Assembly: GCF_020379485.1 (NCBI RefSeq)
Contig: NC_063449.1
Coordinates: 39,491,473-39,555,472, forward strand
Direction: 5' to 3'
From: Brassica napus
Taxonomy: Eukaryota > Streptophyta > Magnoliopsida > Brassicales > Brassicaceae
Length of the DNA: 64,000 bases
Both the position numbers and the translations under genes were made by a program. This document shows positions 21,387 through 33,200 of the stretch, one piece after another; positions within the stretch are counted from its first letter, which is position 1; every line of letters begins with the position of its first letter. The notes beneath the pieces are model-generated. The model was not told the DNA's origin and did not search any database. It saw only the letters and a list, made by a program, of their open reading frames with translations.

Positions 21387-23593
21387 GACCAATATCTTTT
21401 CTTGTTTGATCCTTGATATTTGATGAGAACTGTGATGAACTATGGACGTCTACATGCATATTTATACTATATGACGACTATATTCATTGTGCTTTCTCCT
21501 TGCTTTTTTATTTCTTTATTTTATTATGTCTTGTCGTCTCTTCTTGCTTAAACTTAAAAAAGCATTGTTGATCATTTAGCACTGTACTAATGTACTATTT
21601 ATTTATGATTGTCTTGCTAAAATATCATTTCAGAAATAACCATCGTGCCCACGCTGTACTCATTTAGAAATTATTGATAATTTGGCATTGTACTAGTGTA
21701 CTCTTTGTTTGTGATTTTTTGCTAAAATGTTAATATAATTTCATAAATGAACGTTGAAGTTTATAAGTTATATCTCTTCAGGACGACAAAAAAAAATATG
21801 AAAATAAAATGTTTTGTTGTGGGATCAAAAATATGAAGAGAGATCGGTCATGGCAACTACTTTCAAAAATATGAAAGACATAGATCTCCAATGAGATATA
21901 AAATGTTTTTGATTCCACAACCAAAAAAAATATGAAAATAAAATTTGTTATAATATAGATCTTCAACCTAACCAATGAGATATAAAAAGTTCAGGCCAAA
22001 TATCAAAAAAAAAATTGAAAAATTAAGAAATTTTGGATCCAATTGTCTCTTTAGGACGAAGCTTATAAACTTTATTAAAATTATTCTATCTAGCAGATCA
22101 GAATTTTCCCAATAAAAATCATATTTATAACCTTTTGAATTCTTACTAAATGACCAAAGAGTAAACTTTGATCTGAGCTCTATAGACCTAGATATTCTAA
22201 AATTAAAGAAAACAGTTTTTCAAAAACGAAAGCCAAAAACCATTTTGAAAACTACAAACAATCAGCCTCAAAGTGTCAACTAATATTTTTGCTCATAATT
22301 ATATATATATATATTATGTATTGTTTAACTTCTCTCCTTTATATATATAATGGTTTTCGGCATTTTGCGTGAAGTGAATGTCTTCTATAATGTGTTTATG
22401 TTACGTCTTTCCCGTTATATTATAACATGTTTTCACATTCCAAATTTTAAAATTACACTAAAATGGTATAAGTAATTTTAATTTTGAATTATCTTCCAGT
22501 CACGTGCCCATAAAGTTTTATATCGAATTTTTGTTTGCCGAGCCTAGTGCCAACTCCATCGGAAGCTTGAATAATCGTAAATGTTAAACTTCATTTACAA
22601 TATTCACTTGGGTGATCACATGTGGTGAACTGTCATGTGTATTTATAAGGATTTTTATTTGAAATCCCTTCAACCATGTTTGATTCAGTTAAAAATTTAT
22701 GCATTAAAAATTTAACATTAAAATTTCAAACTCACATAATTTAATGAATTATACACTTTATCTACAATATTAGCAAAACAAATTGGCCACTGGCCAGTCC
22801 ATGTACACGGACCAACTGATGACAATTTCAATCGTCTTGTCTGAATCCGAAAAACTCAATTGCTATGTCTGAACAACAGTACTTAACAGTACTTGTCTGA
22901 ATCCGACAGTCTTTCTCTAGCCAATCAGTTCAACCATCTTGTCCGAATCTGTCTCTACACTTGTCTAAATCCAACTGTTGATGTTTCAAGATTATGCATT
23001 GTTTGAATAACCATCCGAACATCCTGTTCGGCATGATTTGAGAAAAAAAACCGTCAGATCGAATTTTAACATGCTGTAAAACAGATTGATTCTAGATTTT
23101 TCAAATAATCGGTTCATCTAAATCTGATGTTAACGTACATTAATCTAGATTATTTTCTATGTATGGTTAGTTTATCTAACATTGGTTTTTTTTTTAATAT
23201 TGTCTAATCTTGATCGGTTCATCTGAATAGTCTAACCAAAATTGTTTTTGAGCTGTACATTAATCTAGATTATTGTCTATGTATGGTTTTTATCTAACAT
23301 TGTTTTTTTTTTAATATTGTCTAATCTTGATCGGCTCATCTGAATAGTCTTAACCAAAATTGTTTTTGAGCTGTTCCAGCTGAGTACAGTCTGACCAAAG
23401 TCTGCGCCTCTCATCTCTGTCTCTCTGGTTTTAGAAAATTCGCCAAAGTCAATGATCTGGGTTGGATCAAAGTATGCGCCTTTCAGGTAATTCCAATGAT
23501 CATACTCATTGATCTCCCCTAAATCTCATATGGGTATGCTTCACTATGCGTACCAAAGTGATATAGAGTCAGGCGCTGTAAGAAAACCTAGAA
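21387..23593. other. Intergenic region between SABATH gene and CACTA element
   Basis: No complete gene is seen. Contents: a diverged duplication at about 21560-21620 and 21650-21735 (both CATTGTACTA-TGTACT-TTTGTGATT words), a fragment resembling the start of the SABATH gene at about 21818-21875 on the plus strand (separate finding), a tandem repeat at 23135-23374, and otherwise AT-rich DNA. The last 200 bp (23400-23593) are more gene-like and may be the original upstream region of the DUF218 gene. Confidence 0.5.
23135..23374. repeat. Two-copy 120-bp tandem repeat
   Basis: Units 23135-23254 and 23255-23374 both begin GTACATTAATCTAGATTATT and end TTGTTTTTGAGCT. They are nearly identical. No coding content. 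Confidence 0.85.
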
Positions 23594-24070
23594 CACTACA
23601 AGAAAACATCGGTATTCTGACGGACATTCCGACGGAAAATGAAATCTTCAGAATATTCCGAGGAATTTCCGAGGATATTCCGAGGAATTTCTGAGGATAT
23701 TCCGAGGAAACATAAAATTTGGTTTCCTCGGAATTTCCTCGGAAAATACCGACGGAATTCCGAGGAAATATCAATCCGTCGGAATATTCTTATGGAATAC
23801 CGAGGAAAAATGTAGTCCTCGGAAAAAAATGATGAATTTCGAGGATATATTATAGCCGTTAGAGAGCCGTTGGAGAGCCATTGGGGGATTTTAAAAATTC
23901 CGAGGAAATTCCGACGAACTAGCTGTTGGCGTCGGAATTCCGTCGGAATGTCCTCGGTTTATCGACAGAATTTCAACTATAAATACAAGCACCCCTCTTC
24001 CTCTTCATTCACTCCATATCTTCATCCTCCCTCTTACTCTCTTTACACACGAATTTGATTCATAAAAAAC

Positions 24071-25440
24071 ATGTCTTCTTCAAATTATTTTCGTTCTTGG
24101 ATCGATCGACCTCATTTGGATCCGAACATGAGATTGCTTACGGAAAAATACCAACGAGGTATAACCGAATTCATGGGATTAGTTCACCGACAACCGGAAG
24201 CAAAAACAGGTATGTTAAGATGTCTTTGCTCTAATTGTAAAAATATAAAGGTTATTAAAGAGTGGGATGTTTGGACTCATCTATATTTGAGTGGGTTTAC
24301 ACGAAGTTGCAAAATTTGGTATCATCATGGGGAAACTGATTATGAACATGGTAGTACTAGTGAACCTCAACCAGCGGTTAGATTAGAAGAACCAATTAGA
24401 ACGGATGTAGATTATGGTGTAGGTACTGAGCAGATGGTAAATGATCATTTTAGAGGGGAAGATTTACCCAATGAAGAAGCTAGGAGATTTTATGATATGT
24501 TGGATGCTGGAAAGCAACCATTGTACGAAGGTTGCAGAGATGGTCATTCAGCTTTATCATCTGCTACAAGATTGATGGGTATTAAAACAGATTATAATTT
24601 GGCTGAAGACTGTGTGGATGCGATTGCTGATTTTGTAAAAGGTATTCTACCCGAGGATAATGTAGCTCATGGTTCATACTACGAGGTTCAGAAACTCATA
24701 GCTGGTCTTGGTTTATCGTATCAGGTAATAGATGTATGTAGCGACAACTGCATGATTTATTGGAGGGCGGATGAACAGCGGGTTACATGCAAATTTTGTG
24801 GGAAGCCTCGTTATAAAGATACGAGTGGAAGAGTTCCAGTGCCATATAAAAGGATGTGGTATTTGCCTTTGACGGAAAGGTTGCAGAGGTTGTATCTGTC
24901 TGAACGCACAGCGCAACCAATGAGATGGCATGCGGAGCACTCAACAGATGGTGAGATCAGACATCCTTCAGATGCAAAAGCGTGGAAGCATTTCCAATCA
25001 AAGTATCCCGACTTTGCGTATGAGAGAAGAAATGTCTACCTTGGATTATGTACTGATGGTTTCAGCTCGTTTGGCAAGAGTGGAAGACAATATTCTCTAT
25101 GGCCAGTCATTCTTACACCATACAACCTACCCCCAAACTTGTGCTTGCGACGAGAGTTTTTGTTTCTCTCGATTCTCGTTCCCGGACCAGAGCATCCTAA
25201 GAGATCACTTGATGTGTTTCTTCAGCCACTAATATATGAGTTGCAACAACTATGGGCTCAAGGTGCTGAAACATACGATGTTTCGTGTAAAGAAAACTTT
25301 CAAATGCGGACAGTACTAATGTGGACAATAAGTGATTTTCCAGCATATGGTATGTTATCTGGATAGACAACGCATGGAAGGCTATCATGTCCATATTGTC
25401 AAGATAACACTGATGCTTTCCAACTAAAACACTAAAGGAA
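24071..25440 (+). pseudogene. TNP2-type CACTA transposase, truncated
   Basis: The frame starts at 24071 (MSSSNYFRSWIDRPHLD) and runs 431 codons. It begins with the transposase-associated domain (cysteines in MLRCLCSNCKNI; VWTHLYLSGF) and enters the TNP2 core (VCSDNCMIYWRADE, CKFCGKPRY, GLCTDGFSSFGKSG, LWPVILTPYNLPP). It stops at TAG 25364-25366 in DFPAYGMLSG, where the family has a tryptophan (TGG to TAG). A few residues further (THGRLSCPYCQDNTDAFQLKH) the similarity ends at about 25430, well short of the usual length of roughly 700-1000 residues. The 3' half, including most of the catalytic core, is missing, so the protein cannot be active. Confidence 0.9.
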
Positions 25441-25486
25441 AACGTATTAGAACTAATTTTTAAATATGTTTTTTTTTAATTTACAG

Positions 25487-27000
<1,514 letters not shown>

Positions 27001-27657
27001 TTTTTTTTTTTCAAAAACTCAGAATGTTTTATTTTTATTTGTACAACTTTGAATATTATCTAATATTTTTTTCAATTTTAATTTTAATTTTATATTTTCG
27101 AATTTAAATTTCAAAAAATTTATTTTTTTAAAAAAAAATAATTTTTTTTTGAAATTCCGTGGAAATGAACCCTCGGAAATTTCCGACGAACATTTCCTCG
27201 GAATATACCGAGGGACTCCTTCCTCAGAATATATCGTGGGACTTATTCCTCGGAATATACCGAGGGACTCATTCCTCGGAATTTTCCGAGGGCTCCGTTC
27301 CTCGAAAATTCCCGATGAAAATTCCGAGGAACATTTCGCCGGAACTTCCGAGGATTGGACCATCGGAAAGTCCATCAAAATATCCCGAGGAAGATCTCCC
27401 TCGGTATATTTCGAGGACCTTTCCGACGAACTAGTGGTCCTCGGAGTTTCCTCGGAAATTCATTTCCTCGGAATTTCATCAGAAATTTCCGAGGGATTTC
27501 CGAGGAAAAATGAATTTCCGAGGAGTTATTTCCGAAGACTTGTTTCGTCGGTATGTCGTCGGAATAACGTTATTATTCCGACGACATACCAATGATTTTT
27601 TCTCTCGGTATACCGCTGTTTTCTTGTAGTGGAAAGGCCAGGACTTTGTGTCCCAAA

Positions 27658-28643
27658 ATGCTCAAATCTCTCGGAACTCGCTTTCACCATCTCTTCAGAT
27701 TACACCCAGTCCTCGTCTTCATCGTTTGCATCTCCTTTGGGATCACAAGTCTTGATACTTCTCTCCTCGGTTTACTTTAACCGTTTCCCATCAGCTGTCA
27801 CTTATAAGAAGAAGGATCTGGATAACGATGTGTATCCATTTGCTACTCTGAAAAACCCCGTGATGGTGGCTGGACACTCTGTTTACACGAGCAGTAACTG
27901 CGGTAAGATCGATAAAGAGGAGTCTTGGTTCTTGGAGTCTTATCAAAAGCATCCAGGTCAAGCTGCGACGTTCTTGAGTCATATAGAGAAAGGTGTTGAA
28001 GCTGCAGGGAGAGATGATGAGTCTTTGCTTCTGTTCAGTGGAGGAAAGACTCGTAAAGAAGCTGGACCTCGCAGTGAAGCTCAGAGTTATTGGGCTGTTA
28101 GTTTCTGCTCTAATGTGGTTTTGTGAATAGGCAAGGATGATGTGAGGTCAAGGGCGTTGACGGAAGAGCATGCTAGAGACAGCTTTGAGAATCTTCTCTT
28201 TTGTGTTTGTCGGTTCAGGGAGCTCACAGGGTCTTACCAACAGAACATAACAGTAAAGGCTCTACTCTAGCTTCCAAAAATAAACATTCTTGTCACATTA
28301 ATGTTTAACTTAATGCTTGGATCAGGTAGTGAGTTATGATTTTAAAGAGGAGAGATTTGCGCATTTGCATCGTTCAGCAATGAGGTTTCCTGAGTCAAGA
28401 TTCTTCTACTTGGGGACTCCAGCTTCTCTAACATCCAAAGAAGGTGCTCTTAAAGGTGAGGCTATGGTTAGAGCTCAGTTTCAAGAAGATCCATACGGGT
28501 GCGTTGGTTCTCTATGGCGCAAGAAGCTGAAACGTGACCCTTTCCACAGGACTATACCTTACCCTAATGGCTGCCCTGAGATTAGAGGGTTGTTCAGGTA
28601 CTGTGGCTCAGCTCCTTTCCCTGGCTCTCTCCCATGGAACTGA
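27658..28643 (+). pseudogene. DUF218 (YdcF-like) membrane protein gene, broken
   Basis: The original protein would have an N-terminal membrane anchor (MLKSLGTRFHHLFRLHPVLV, hydrophobic through about residue 40) and a DUF218-type domain (MVAGHSVYTSSNCGKIDKEE, LLFSGGKTRKEAGPRSEA, LTEEHARDSFENLLF, VVSYDFKEERFAHLH). It ends PGSLPWN at 28641-28643. Lesions: an extra A near 27748 shifts the frame between FGIT and VLILLSSVYFNR, and after SYWAV (about 28102) the end of the exon and most of the next intron are deleted, leaving 30-odd bp before GKDDVRSRAL (28130 on). The last intron (28253-28325) is intact. A CACTA element sits 27 bp upstream of the start codon. Function is unknown; bacterial YdcF/SanA relatives are envelope-associated. 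Confidence 0.75.
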
Positions 28644-28880
28644 GCTAATACTAGACTTAGAGGAACAGATACATTAACATGAGCTAAGTAGAAACTGATG
28701 TTTTTTTGTTACTTTCATCAAAAAGAGAAAATTCAGAATTTTTGTATACATTATGACATATCTATCAAATCAAAAATCTATATATATTCACCTTTATTTC
28801 TTTATAAAATAAGAAACAAGGTTCTCATCATATCCATGTTCAATCAAAAGAAAACAAGAACACAACTAGCAGCAGCTGTC

Positions 28881-29058
28881 TCAAAACGGTGTGTTGTTCT
28901 GATTGTTGGGTTTGGAGAAAGAGGAAGATGATTTCCTGGTTCTTGCAAAGTCAACCAGGTCTTTGAAAAGGATATCCTCTGGTTTTTCATCTCTCTTTGG
29001 TGGTGTAGCAGCAGAGGCGGTTGGATTCAGAGCAAGATTCCTTGATTGTCCCAAGAGA
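28881..29058 (-). pseudogene. Orphan C-terminal exon of an unidentified gene
   Basis: On the minus strand an acceptor-like TTGCAAG precedes an open frame that ends in TGA at 28881-28883. It encodes [20 protein letters not shown], then [20 protein letters not shown] and a Ser/Asn-rich tail ending NNTPF. The codon pattern and the polypyrimidine tract before the acceptor look like a genuine last exon. Nothing upstream on this strand (29060-30130) continues it; that region is repeat-like. I do not recognise the protein. It is probably a gene fragment left by a transposition or deletion. Confidence 0.4.
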
Positions 29059-29094
29059 CTTGCAATGGAGAAAAAAAAATATCAAGGTTCCTAG

Positions 29095-30010
29095 GTAAGT
29101 CTCTTACCAAAATTAACTCCTTAAATACTATTATAATATAATTAAGAGACCCATTATGGGTTGTTAGGATAATGATGATCTAATTAAGCGACGTTTCTTA
29201 GATAAATAGGTAATTTTTATATTTTTTTAATTACAATTAACTTAAGCAACTCATTTAAAAGACCCAGATAAAGATTCTCTTACACTACTATTTTCTCTGC
29301 TAAGCCTCATCGCTTGTGTATAAGTGTCCCACCTTCCTTTAAGGTCCTCTGCATGTGTTCCTGAGTTAATATCGTTTTGAAATCAAAAGGTTTAAATATG
29401 AAGGAAATAAGTCTGGCATAGGGTGTGGTTTCTCTTAGGAGTAAAAAATAACGACCAAAACCAAACCAAACCGACCCGGATCCAAACTGCTGCAATCCAA
29501 CCAAAGTACATGTCTAAACCATTTGGTTCAAAATTTATCAACCCAAATGGTTCGGTTTAGTTTAGTTAACTAAACCGAATCAAACCGAAGTGTGTTTAAT
29601 TAAATTTATTAAATATATTAATAATAGCAATCTTTATTATATTTAACCATTTAACATAAACAAGTAAACATAATTTTATACATTTTACTTTTAAATGAAT
29701 AGGATAACCACAATTAAAAATAAAATAAGAGAATATGAATTTCATACATTAATATCAAAACCGAAAAATTACTTATGATATTTATATTAGGTTTGAAGAT
29801 AAATAACATAAAATTATTGGATTATGTCTTTTACAGTTTTATTGTGGTGTTTGGTTTTACGGTTAAATATGGAAAACATAATGATTTAGTGTTAAATGAT
29901 GTTTGTTCATGTTTCTATAAATTATATTTGTAACTTTGATTAGAGTTTTCATATACCTAAAAAAAACAAATCAAATCGAACCCAAACTGTAACAGGACTG
30001 TTATGACTAA
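29095..30010. other. Repeat-like AT-rich intergenic sequence
   Basis: No gene. The part 29440-29600 is rich in AACCAAACCGA/GGTTCGGTTT words typical of transposon ends in these genomes. The rest is AT-rich. Confidence 0.5.
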
Positions 30011-30012
30011 CG

Positions 30013-30180
30013 GAGAAAAAATAAATGGAGTTGAACCAGTGGTCGAAATAACCCGATCGAACTGAACAGAACCGAATAGTGCGAAATAGAAATAGAACAT
30101 AGACCGTAAAAAACTATTGGGTTCGGTTCAGTTCGATTGGGTTATTCCCACCCTTGGTTCAACTCCATTTATTTTTTCTC
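30013..30180. repeat. Foldback repeat next to LIG6
   Basis: Arms 30013-30080 and 30112-30180 are inverted copies. The outer 26 bp (GAGAAAAAATAAATGGAGTT onward, 30013-30038 with 30155-30180) are perfectly complementary and the inner part about 85 percent. The loop is about 31 bp. The structure lies 110 bp before the LIG6 start codon, so it is in the promoter or 5' leader. It is probably a MITE or the end of a larger repeat. Confidence 0.85.
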
Positions 30181-30265
30181 CCTTATAACAAGCCCGGTTA
30201 CAGTGGTTGGGTCAATTTCTCGGAAACCAAGGGAAGAGAACCGTAAAATCCCTAAACCATCGCAT

Positions 30266-30273
30266 TTTGGCGC
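30266..30273 (+). promoter_or_regulatory. E2F-type site in LIG6 5' leader
   Basis: TTTGGCGC matches the plant E2F-DP consensus TTTSSCGC, in the palindromic-core context TTTTGGCGCC, 17-24 bp upstream of the chosen LIG6 ATG. Such sites drive S-phase expression of replication and repair genes. Binding is inferred, not shown. Confidence 0.6.
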
Positions 30274-30289
30274 CACTTCATCTTCCTCC

Positions 30290-33200
30290 ATGGCCTCCGA
30301 CTCCGCCGGCGGCTTCCCAAACGACGGTAACTTAGAAACCCTAAACCTCAATTCTACAGAACTCTACTCATCAGCAGTCTCCTCCTCCGTTCCTACACCC
30401 TCCCTCAAACCACCATTCTCTCCTCTCTCAACCCCTCAATCAAACCGAATCCCCAAAACCAACTTCATCGTCGACTTCTTCCGCTCCTCCTCCTCCGATC
30501 CCTCCTCCGTCGCTTTCTTCCTCTCACACTTCCACTCCGACCACTACTCCGGCCTCTCCTCTTCCTGGTCCCGAGGAATCATCTTCTGCTCTCACATAAC
30601 CGCGCGCCTCCTCAAACAAATCCTCCAAGTCCCGTCGCAGTTCGTCTTCCCTTTACCTACGAATCAAAAAGTTATCATCGATGGCTCCGAGGTTGTTCTC
30701 ATCGACGCGAATCACTGCCCAGGAGCTGTACAGTTCCTCTTCAAAACCAAGGATGGTTCCGAAAGGTACATTCACACCGGAGATTTCAGATTCTGCGATT
30801 CGATGAGATCAGATCCGTTCCTTGGTGGCTTCGTTGGCTGCGACGGTGTTTTCCTCGACACTACTTATTGCAACCCTAAGTTCGTATTCCCCACGCAGCA
30901 AGAGTCTGTTGATTATGTGATTAGCGCGATAGATAAGATCGATGAAATGAATAAAAAAGTTTTGTTTCTTGTTGCGACTTACGTTGTTGGTAAAGAGAAG
31001 ATTTTAATTGAGATTGCTAAGAGATGCAATAGGAAGATCTTTGTGGAGGCGAGGAAGATGTCGATTTTGAATGTTTTGGGGTGTGGAGAGAGTGGAATGT
31101 TCACTGAGGATAAGGAAGAGAGCCATGTTCATGTTGTGGGATGGAATGTGTTGGGTGAGACTTGGCCGTATTTTCGTCCCAATTTCGTGAAGATGAATGA
31201 GATTATGGTTGAGAAAGGGTATGATAAGGTTGTAGGTTTTGTCCCCACGGGGTGGACTTATGAGGTGAAGAGGAATAAGTTTGCGGTGAAGGTTAAAGAT
31301 TCTATGGAGATTCATCTTGTTCCGTATAGCGAGCATTCGAATTACGATGAGCTTAGGGAGTACATCAAGTTGTTGAAACCTAAAACAGTTATTCCTACGG
31401 TTGGTGTTGATGTCGAGAAGATGGATAGCAGGGAGGTTTATAAAATGCAGAAGCATTTTTCTGGATTGGTAGACGAAATGGCTAACAAGAAAGAGTTTTT
31501 ATTGGGTTTCTATCGACAGTCTGACAAGAAGAGTGAGAAGGCTGACATGGATGTTAGCGAAGAAAATGATGCTCCAAGAAGTGATTCTTCGGTGACTGAA
31601 AAGTTGCTGATAGAACTACGTGATTCTTTGCCTGATTGGGTCAGTGAAGAGCAGATGTTAGATCTGATTAAGAAACATGCTGGTAACCCTGTAGATATAG
31701 TAAGTAACTTCTATGAATGCGAAGCAGAGCTTTACAAGCAATCCTTTCTTGCCACGTCTTCCTTGGAGAATCAGGCTGTTTTGATTGATGACGATGGAAT
31801 CGACTTGCAACCAAATCCTGCTAAGAGCACTTCGTCAGATTGTCAAGCAAGTCAAAAAGGTTTTGCCTTACCAAGCAAAGTTGATTTAACAAAGGCTACT
31901 GTTTCTCCCGGGAAAAGAAGCAAAAGCATTGGCAATAAGTCGAACAAGAAGGCCAAGAAAGATCCAAAGTTAAAACCAGTTGGTCCAGGGCAGTCAACCA
32001 TAACTAAATTCTTCGATAAGGTGTTGGATAGTGGATCTACTTCTGCTGGTGTTGGTTTAGAGACTGAAGAATGCAATACAGATGAAAAGATGGTCCACAA
32101 TGATGCTAAAGAAGCATACAAAGAAGTAACAGATCAATTTATTGACATTGTTCATGGTTCTGAGTCTTTAAGAGAGTATGCTGCTTCCATCATTGATGAG
32201 GCTAAAGGAGATATAAATAGGGCACTGGACATCTATTATAGTAAACCCAGTGAAATACCTGGTGAGCATGCAGGTGAGGGAGGAGGAGGACTCTCTAGCA
32301 AATCAAATCAGTTTCCGCAATGTCCAGAAGCGTGCTCCTCCCAGGAGAACAAAAAGACGTCACAAAAATCAGGACTTGCATTGAACTTATGTGAGCAGAA
32401 ATCAGCAGAAGAAATGGTGGACAATGATTATGTATCTCTACCGCCTGAAAAATATAAGCCTAAAGAGCACGGTAGGTGTGTTGCTGTAACTATTATTCTT
32501 TCCCTTTATCTTGAGAGCGTGTGTTTGAAGCCAAATTTTCTGCAGTGTAGTAGGATGTTTTAGTCAACCTGCTGCAATTTTTCTGTGCATCCACACTCAT
32601 ATGTGCTTTGTTTTAGTGCAGCTTGTTGGAGGGATGGACAGCCTGCTCCATATATCCACCTTGTCCGGACATTTGCTTCCGTTGAAGGTGAAAGAGGCAA
32701 GATCAAAGCTATGTCTATGCTTTGCAACATGTTTAGAAGGTCGCCTGCTCTCTTTTTTCATTCAGTCTGTTGATTAAGCTGAAGCAAGGATGATTGACAC
32801 TTATATATCTGTAAATTCATCCCGTCAGCTTGTTGGCTCTCTCTCCAGAAGATGTGCTGCCCGCTGTTTATCTTTGCACAAATAAGATTGCCGCTGACCA
32901 TGAGAATATTGTGAGTCTAAGTATCTTTTATTTGCTTTCTTCTTTGGCTATTTACATAAACTTAAAAAGACTCTTATGCTAATGTATCAATTGGACAGGA
33001 GCTTAACATTGGTGGAAGTCTAATCTCCTCTGCATTGGAAGAAGCATGTGGAATAAGTCGGTCTACTATGAGGGAGATGTATAATAGATTGGGGGATCTT
33101 GGTAAAGACAAATCTATGCCATCAGTTTACTTATGGTTCTGTTTTCCCTTCTGCATGCCCTGCTAAAACGGATTTTAATTATCACAATTTCCAGGGGATG

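Noticed and set aside
30137..30289. In-frame upstream ATG extending LIG6 by 51 codons
   Set aside because: The extension lies in the foldback repeat and leader and looks like no known LIG6 N terminus. The ATG at 30290 begins the recognisable MASDSAGG start.
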